NCBI GenBank assembly: GCA_014379635.1
Contig: JACMLL010000041.1
Location: 1-34,326, forward strand
DNA length: 34,326 nt
Origin: Candidatus Saccharimonadota bacterium
GTDB lineage: Bacteria; Patescibacteriota; Saccharimonadia; Saccharimonadales; Saccharimonadaceae
Direction: 5' to 3'
A program made the position numbers and the translations under genes. The notes under the pieces are model-generated. The model did not search any database. It was not told where the DNA came from and saw only the letters and a program-made list of their open reading frames with translations. Of the stretch, positions 29,242 to 34,326 are shown one piece after another. Position 1 is the first letter of the stretch. Each line of letters opens with the position of its first letter.

Positions 29242-29357
29242 TCCGTAAGGCTCAGTATTTACATGTCCCGAAAAGCTACGAAGTAGCGGGGACGTGGGGT
29301 TCGGTGTAGCGAAACGAACAGAAAAGCGAAGCGCTGTCTTCTCTCACATACCAAAGA

Positions 29358-29645
29358 TTATTGAACTAACCAAGCTACAACATCTACGTGATCGACATGT
29401 TCAAGTAGGATATCCAGTCTAGCTGGGGGCCCGAATACTTCACAAAACTCAGCAACAACTCGTGCACGTTCGCTTGGTTCTCCCGACACACTAATCGCTA
29501 ATACTTCCAGTCCATTTGTTGTCGGCAGCGTGTGGCGAGATGCTATAAAATAAGCGCCACCATCCGTCTCTTCCCATATCTCATGTTCGCCGAATTTGCT
29601 CGGCGGGAGGCTGGTGGCAACTGATTCGATGATCTTTTTTTCCAT
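29358..29645 (-). CDS. Hypothetical protein (95 aa)
   Basis: Complete ORF with -10-like TATACT 6 nt upstream of ATG; no family recognised. Confidence 0.6.
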   Translation of the reverse strand: MEKKIIESVATSLPPSKFGEHEIWEETDGGAYFIASRHTLPTTNGLEVLAISVSGEPSERARVVAEFCEVFGPPARLDILLEHVDHVDVVAWLVQ

Positions 29646-29785
29646 AAAAACAGTATAACATGGTTGTCTGACAACTTTAGTGATATATGTTATAGTTTAG
29701 TTAAACAGAGATGTATTTCGGGTACCAAATTACCATCTCATAGTGCTGCTTGTGCTTTAATCGAGGGTAATGCTAAAGTAAAGTC

Positions 29786-30340
29786 ATGTATAATAAGCGG
29801 TCAAGACAAATTGGCTTTACTATCGTCGAACTCTTAATTGTCATCGTCGTGATTGGCATTCTGGCCACGATAACTGCGATTGCTTATAGTGGTGTCCAGC
29901 AAAGTGCAAGAGATACGCAACGTAAGGATGATTTAGCTAAAATTGCGACGGGACTTCATTTATACGCAGTTGACAAGGGTGATTATGTGACCGCGAGCGG
30001 ATCATGTCCATCAGGGTGGAGCGGTTCAGGAGGCGGTTGGTATGCTAGTGATTACGATGGTGCTGGCCCGCAGATATCAATTAGCCAATGTATAGTGAAT
30101 GGAGGTTATTTATCAAAAACCATTAACGACCCCCAGTCGGTAAAAAGTTGTACGGTAGTGCCTGATACTTCTCCTGTTGAAAACGACTGTTTTATGTACA
30201 TGAAATACGACTGTGCTGGCAGCACTTATCTTTATGCTAATCTCGAAAGCATGGCACACTCTTCAACAGATACTAATGGATCATGCATGACCACCTTAGA
30301 TTCCAGCTATGGTATGAACTATTCACTTAAGGTAAATTGA
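29786..30340 (+). CDS. Type IV prepilin-like protein
   Basis: MYNKRSRQIGFTIVELLIVIVVIGILATITAIAYSGVQQ; four or more Cys in C-terminus. Confidence 0.88.
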   Translation: MYNKRSRQIGFTIVELLIVIVVIGILATITAIAYSGVQQSARDTQRKDDLAKIATGLHLYAVDKGDYVTASGSCPSGWSGSGGGWYASDYDGAGPQISISQCIVNGGYLSKTINDPQSVKSCTVVPDTSPVENDCFMYMKYDCAGSTYLYANLESMAHSSTDTNGSCMTTLDSSYGMNYSLKVN

Positions 30341-30344
30341 TACT

Positions 30345-30373
30345 TTGACCCCACTATCCATTTAACTTATACT
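30345..30373 (+). promoter_or_regulatory. Promoter of prepilin gene 30385 (TTGACC-17-TATACT)
   Basis: -35 TTGACC 30345-30350 and -10 TATACT 30368-30373. Confidence 0.75.
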
Positions 30374-30384
30374 TACAACTATCC

Positions 30385-31161
30385 ATGTGGGCTAAACATA
30401 AACAAGACGGCTTTACTATCGTTGAACTCTTGATTGTCATCGTCGTGATTGGCGTCTTGGCGTCTATCTCTATCGTGGCCTACAGCGGCATAAACCAACG
30501 AGCCGTTGCCGCCTCGCTGAGCTCAGACCTGGCTAGTGCCACTAAACAACTTAAGCTGTTCCAGGTCGACTATAGCGCCTACCCAACTACCATTAACTGC
30601 GCCATAGCCGATAGCGCCACTAATAAGTGTTTGAAATCGAGTAATGGAACTACATACACATACAATGCCAACAACGGTGTAAACCCTCAAACCTTCGGAC
30701 TAACGGCATACAATGGGACGCAAAGCTACAACATCAGTCAGGCCAGTGCCGTATTATCCGGCGGCAGTAATCTATACACCGGATTCCCAACCAATAGCGT
30801 CTATAACTGGACGTCACCGGCTTATTATTCTGAACTTCATCCTAATATACCGTTAAAACCGAGCACTACCTATACGTTTAGTTACAGCTACAGTGTCATC
30901 TCCGGAACTTTAGCTAACCTCCGAATTGGACTCGGAGGAGGCCCCCTGAATGCCTACTGGCTAGACTATCTACCTTGGACTAGCGCTTTGTTGTCAGCCG
31001 GTAAGCTTACATTTACAACTCCGGCCACATTAGCTTATCCGTATTTTCAATTTAGACCGGTGCTCGACATCGCCAATGCGGGCGAGGCAAAAAATGTTAA
31101 TTTGTGGAATATTAAACTCGAAGAAGGTAGTACGGCTACGGCCTGGACAGCTAGTCCATGA
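30385..31161 (+). CDS. Type IV prepilin-like protein with C-terminal carbohydrate-binding/galactose-binding-like domain
   Basis: MWAKHKQDGFTIVELLIVIVVIGVLASISIVAYSG; C-terminal TYTFSYSYSVISGTLANLRIGLGG...LWNIKLEEGSTATAWTASP resembles CBM jelly-roll endings. Confidence 0.83.
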   Translation: MWAKHKQDGFTIVELLIVIVVIGVLASISIVAYSGINQRAVAASLSSDLASATKQLKLFQVDYSAYPTTINCAIADSATNKCLKSSNGTTYTYNANNGVNPQTFGLTAYNGTQSYNISQASAVLSGGSNLYTGFPTNSVYNWTSPAYYSELHPNIPLKPSTTYTFSYSYSVISGTLANLRIGLGGGPLNAYWLDYLPWTSALLSAGKLTFTTPATLAYPYFQFRPVLDIANAGEAKNVNLWNIKLEEGSTATAWTASP

Positions 31162-31703
31162 CGAATAGGCATCTGACAGATCGCGGCTTTACAATCGTTG
31201 AACTTCTTATAGTCATCGTAGTAATCGGTATCTTGGCGGCTATTACCATCGTCGCCTACAACGGTATTCAATCAAAGGCGCTTAACGCTACTACGCTTTC
31301 GAGTATCAACGCCTATAAAAAAGCCATACAATCGTACGCCGTCGATAAGGGAATCTATCCTCCAAATATTCCGGCTTGTCTAAGTGGTCAAGCTTCTCTT
31401 GGAGTAAGCAATGACCAGTGTTCGACGACTTCGACTGGGTATAAAATAAACTCGAGTTTCGACACCAGTATAAAACCATATCTTGCCGCCTTACCAAAAA
31501 CAGATTCACGCGTTGTGACTGGTACTATAGGTGTTGACTCTTATCAATTCAATAGTTCAGGAACGTATGGAATATTTAGCGGTAAGCCGTCACTTTACTA
31601 TTGGCTACTCGATGCCACTACGTGCCCCAATGACGGCTCGGTAGTTGGACCTTATGTTATGCAGAACAGCGTATCGTGCATATATGTTTTTCCAAATATT
31701 TAG
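31158..31703 (+). CDS. Type IV prepilin-like protein
   Basis: MTNRHLTDRGFTIVELLIVIVVIGILAAITIVAYNGIQ; ATGA overlap with upstream gene. Confidence 0.88.
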   Translation: MTNRHLTDRGFTIVELLIVIVVIGILAAITIVAYNGIQSKALNATTLSSINAYKKAIQSYAVDKGIYPPNIPACLSGQASLGVSNDQCSTTSTGYKINSSFDTSIKPYLAALPKTDSRVVTGTIGVDSYQFNSSGTYGIFSGKPSLYYWLLDATTCPNDGSVVGPYVMQNSVSCIYVFPNI

Positions 31704-31710
31704 TCAGTTT

Positions 31711-31739
31711 TTGACCTTAGAATCTATCTAGCTTATACT
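31711..31739 (+). promoter_or_regulatory. Promoter of prepilin gene 31750 (TTGACC-17-TATACT)
   Basis: -35 TTGACC 31711-31716 and -10 TATACT 31734-31739. Confidence 0.75.
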
Positions 31740-31749
31740 TACAGCATCT

Positions 31750-32184
31750 ATGTGGGCTAAAAATAAACAACACGGCTTTACTATCGTTGAACTCTTGATT
31801 GTCATCGTCGTGATTGGCGTCTTGGCGTCTATCTCTATCGTGGCCTACAGCGGTGTCCAGTCCAAAGCCCGCGACACTGTTCGTTCAAACGACATCGCGC
31901 AGGTTAAAAAAGCGATCGAACTATACTACGTCGACAACGGCAGCTATCCGACCGTCGGCACCGACAATGCCGGCTATGCGCTATCCTCCTTGTCGACAGC
32001 CTTAGTACCTAAGTACATGGCAAAGCTGCCTGTTAACCCGCTAGTCGGCATCAACAATTACTATTACGTCAGAGGTACAGTGGTTTCGAACTCATTCGGT
32101 CTCCTAGTTCCATACGAAACAAAGACACAATGTCACATGGGCACCAACAATACCGTTGGCTGGTGGGGGCTAGCATCTTGCTGA
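31750..32184 (+). CDS. Type IV prepilin/pseudopilin-like protein
   Basis: MWAKNKQHGFTIVELLIVIVVIGVLASISIVAYSGVQSKARDTVRSNDIAQVKKAIELYYVDNGSYPTVGTDN. Confidence 0.9.
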   Translation: MWAKNKQHGFTIVELLIVIVVIGVLASISIVAYSGVQSKARDTVRSNDIAQVKKAIELYYVDNGSYPTVGTDNAGYALSSLSTALVPKYMAKLPVNPLVGINNYYYVRGTVVSNSFGLLVPYETKTQCHMGTNNTVGWWGLASC

Positions 32185-32696
32185 CGCGTGGTCGCCAGAT
32201 AAAAGGGATAGCCAGATACAGACGTGGCTTTACTATCGTCGAACTCTTGATCGTCATCGTAGTGATTGGCATTCTGGCTGCTATTAGCATCGTGGCATAT
32301 AGTGGCATCCAAGACAGAGCCCGCTACTCATCATATCGGTCCGATATAGGCAATATTAATAAAGCCATAATGCTGTACGCTGTAGATAATGGTGCGTATC
32401 CTACGAACGGTGTTCCTGCGGGTGGTGTCGCAACGAATGTCGGTACGGGTACTGGTAATTTTATTTCCGGACTTACGCCAACTTATCTATCTAAAATTCC
32501 TGACACTCAAAATTGGTCAAATGGTGCCAATTACTATGCTTACATATGGAGTGCAAACGGGGCCAATTATAAAATAATACGTGTTGTGCCGTCAGGTTCT
32601 GTTCCGGCTGTCGAGTTGATTGGTAATATCGACATTGATCCAACTCGCGGTAATCGCAGTTGGGGTTATTGGTCGGCCGGAGGGTCGGGATTGTAA
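32178..32696 (+). CDS. Type IV prepilin-like protein (start uncertain; TTG 32178 suggested, ORF open to 32130)
   Basis: RGFTIVELLIVIVVIGILAAISIVAYSGIQDRARYSSYRSDIGNINKAIMLYAVDNGAYPT. Confidence 0.82.
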   Translation: MLTRGRQIKGIARYRRGFTIVELLIVIVVIGILAAISIVAYSGIQDRARYSSYRSDIGNINKAIMLYAVDNGAYPTNGVPAGGVATNVGTGTGNFISGLTPTYLSKIPDTQNWSNGANYYAYIWSANGANYKIIRVVPSGSVPAVELIGNIDIDPTRGNRSWGYWSAGGSGL

Positions 32697-32697
32697 T

Positions 32698-33237
32698 ATG
32701 AATAAAAAACGTGGCTTCACAATCGTCGAACTCTTGATTGTCATCGTCGTGGTCGGCATTTTAGCGGCCATTAGTATTGTTGCCTATGGCGGAGTACAGA
32801 ATCGTGCCCGCGATACCATCAGAATTGATGATTCTGAAAAAATACGTAAAGCCCTTGAATTATACCGCATAGATACAGGTGAATACCCTGCAGCTATTAA
32901 CACCGGTTTATCAAACGTTGATCCGAACGTACCGGGATCTGGTTGGGAAAGCTCTTCGTACGGCGGCCAGTCAACGTGGCTCGATAGAATTAAACTTTAT
33001 ACAGGAAAAATGCCCTCTCTTGATCCTACTAACGACACAACTCATTTTTATTATTACTATTTTTATAAAAATAACCCTGGATTATGTGGGGTTCAAACGC
33101 CAAACTGCTACGTGTTTGGTATCTCTAAACTCGACGCTATAGATGCGCTTCAAATTTCAGGGGTAGATAAGAGCGGTGGCGATAGTTGGCGCAGTACCAC
33201 AACTTCTACTCGGGCGATTTGGCGTGGAGCATATTAG
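32698..33237 (+). CDS. Type IV prepilin-like protein
   Basis: MNKKRGFTIVELLIVIVVVGILAAISIVAYGGVQNRARDTIRIDDSEKIRKALELYRIDTGEYPA; ATG 1 nt after the upstream stop. Confidence 0.9.
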   Translation: MNKKRGFTIVELLIVIVVVGILAAISIVAYGGVQNRARDTIRIDDSEKIRKALELYRIDTGEYPAAINTGLSNVDPNVPGSGWESSSYGGQSTWLDRIKLYTGKMPSLDPTNDTTHFYYYYFYKNNPGLCGVQTPNCYVFGISKLDAIDALQISGVDKSGGDSWRSTTTSTRAIWRGAY

Positions 33238-33238
33238 G

Positions 33239-34246
33239 ATGCGAGGAAGGGTAAAAACCACTGGTTTCACCATAGTTGAACTCTTGATTGTTATCGTGGT
33301 GATTGGTATTTTGGCGGCCATCACGATTGTGTCCTATAACGGCATCCAAGGCCGGGCCGTGGCCGCATCACTTCAGTCCGATCTCGATAACGCTTCAAAA
33401 CAATTAAAACTAGACCAAGTTATTGGCAGTGGTTACCCAACCACGCTGGCCCTGGCTAACGGCGGTAAGGGCGTTTCCGCCAGTCCCGGCACGACCTTCC
33501 AATACGCGGTTAACAATACCGCTAGCCCGCAAACCTTTTGTATCACCGCGACTAAAAACAACCAGGTCTATAGAGTAGCTGGTGACGGTGTACCGACGCC
33601 AGGCGATTGCCTGGATTCTTATGGCCTAATTCTCGACCTAGACGCCGGCAATCCGGCGTCTTACCCGGGTACGGGCACGACCTGGACGGATCTGAGCGGC
33701 AGTGGCAACAATGGGACTCTGATGAATGGTGTGGCCTATAGCGCCGCTAACGGCGGAGCATTGAGCTTCGACGGCACAGACGATTACGTGCAGCTGCCTG
33801 GCACCGGAAGCACTTCGAGTTTTACTATCGGGGTTTGGTTCAAAAGCCTGGGCGACAGTCTAGTTAACGCCAAAGGATACAATACGCTTATCGGAAGTGG
33901 CGGAGCGAACAGACTGCTGTATAGTCTCGTTGGAACGTCGATGCTGGCCCAAATGGGCAGAGGCAATCACAATGCCTCCATACTTTTACCGGGTAGCACG
34001 TGGGGATACGTTATTTACTCCTATGACGGTTCGACAGCTTCGTCTACCTGGTTTATCAACGGTGCTCAAAACACGTCTCTTAGCGGAAGTATAACTTTAA
34101 ACCAACCCGTCAAGATAGGGTCGTACGATACATTCAACTACATGATGAACGGCTTGATATCATCCGTCCGAGTCTACAACCGGGAACTCTCGGCGGCTGA
34201 AGCCAACCAAAATTTCAATACCCTGCGAGGGCGCTATGGTATCTAG
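33239..34246 (+). CDS. Type IV prepilin-like protein with C-terminal LamG/concanavalin A-like domain
   Basis: MRGRVKTTGFTIVELLIVIVVIGILAAITIVSYNGIQ; C-terminal ALSFDGTDDYVQLPGTGSTSSFTIGVWFK...SVRVYNRELSAAEANQNFNTLRGRYGI. Confidence 0.88.
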   Translation: MRGRVKTTGFTIVELLIVIVVIGILAAITIVSYNGIQGRAVAASLQSDLDNASKQLKLDQVIGSGYPTTLALANGGKGVSASPGTTFQYAVNNTASPQTFCITATKNNQVYRVAGDGVPTPGDCLDSYGLILDLDAGNPASYPGTGTTWTDLSGSGNNGTLMNGVAYSAANGGALSFDGTDDYVQLPGTGSTSSFTIGVWFKSLGDSLVNAKGYNTLIGSGGANRLLYSLVGTSMLAQMGRGNHNASILLPGSTWGYVIYSYDGSTASSTWFINGAQNTSLSGSITLNQPVKIGSYDTFNYMMNGLISSVRVYNRELSAAEANQNFNTLRGRYGI

Positions 34247-34326
34247 TAGGCGAATCAACACTAGCGGTTTTACAATCGTCGAACTGCTGATCGTCATCGT
34301 GGTGATCGGTATCTTAGCGGCGATTA
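34236..34326 (+). CDS. Type IV prepilin-like protein, 5' end only (truncated by window)
   Basis: MVSSRRINTSGFTIVELLIVIVVIGILAAI; ATG overlaps the end of the preceding gene. Confidence 0.85.
   Translation, partial: MVSSRRINTSGFTIVELLIVIVVIGILAAI

Noticed and set aside
1-34326. Possible UGA recoding as in some Patescibacteria lineages
   Set aside because: TGA is used as the stop of several well-defined genes (e.g. 30340, 31161, 32184), and recognisable domains contain no in-frame TGA; standard bacterial code fits.
29786-34326. Repeated GFTIVELL-coding units read as a DNA repeat array, CRISPR or transposon family
   Set aside because: Each repeat is the 5' part of a distinct complete ORF, spacing is irregular gene length, and there are no transposase or cas genes; tandem paralogous genes explain it.
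24762-34326. A known pilin diversification machine (shufflon recombinase, DGR reverse transcriptase, silent pilS cassettes)
   Set aside because: No recombinase, reverse transcriptase, template repeat or promoterless partial cassette seen in the window; only shared 5' modules, so a specific mechanism cannot be claimed.

Overview
The window looks like a contiguous piece of a small-genome bacterial chromosome, most likely Patescibacteria/Candidatus Saccharibacteria (inferred from gene content and short intergenic gaps, not from a database search). From 1 to 24.3 kb it is mostly housekeeping: dnaE 3' end, SpoU/TrmH methyltransferase, PilB/GspE ATPase, rplS, an RNase HII-YraN fusion, an M1 aminopeptidase, an HNH/DUF1524 nuclease, nusA, a clpC-type AAA+ gene behind a perfect CIRCE operator, a HExxH membrane protein, radA, a PIN-TRAM protein, a class A PBP, tyrS, a HAD phosphatase, recG, an S1/P1-PLC-like protein and rsmD. 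From 24.7 kb to the window end is an accessory locus of nine prepilin-like genes (two on -, seven on +, the last truncated). They share an almost invariant GFTIVELLIVIVVIGILA leader/TM segment but have different C-termini, including two LamG-like, one fibrinogen-like and one carbohydrate-binding-like domain. The locus is roughly mirror-symmetric around an FAD-linked oxidase gene flanked by two outward-facing tRNA-Leu genes. Each tRNA is followed by a hairpin that includes its own CCA end and then by a degenerate copy of its 3' end. A second pattern, found by reading intergenic DNA, is that many genes have a -10-like hexamer placed so that transcription should start at or within a few nt of the start codon (predicted leaderless mRNAs). 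Translation-machinery and stress genes instead keep Shine-Dalgarno leaders. All calls are from reading the sequence and supplied translations; no searches were run.
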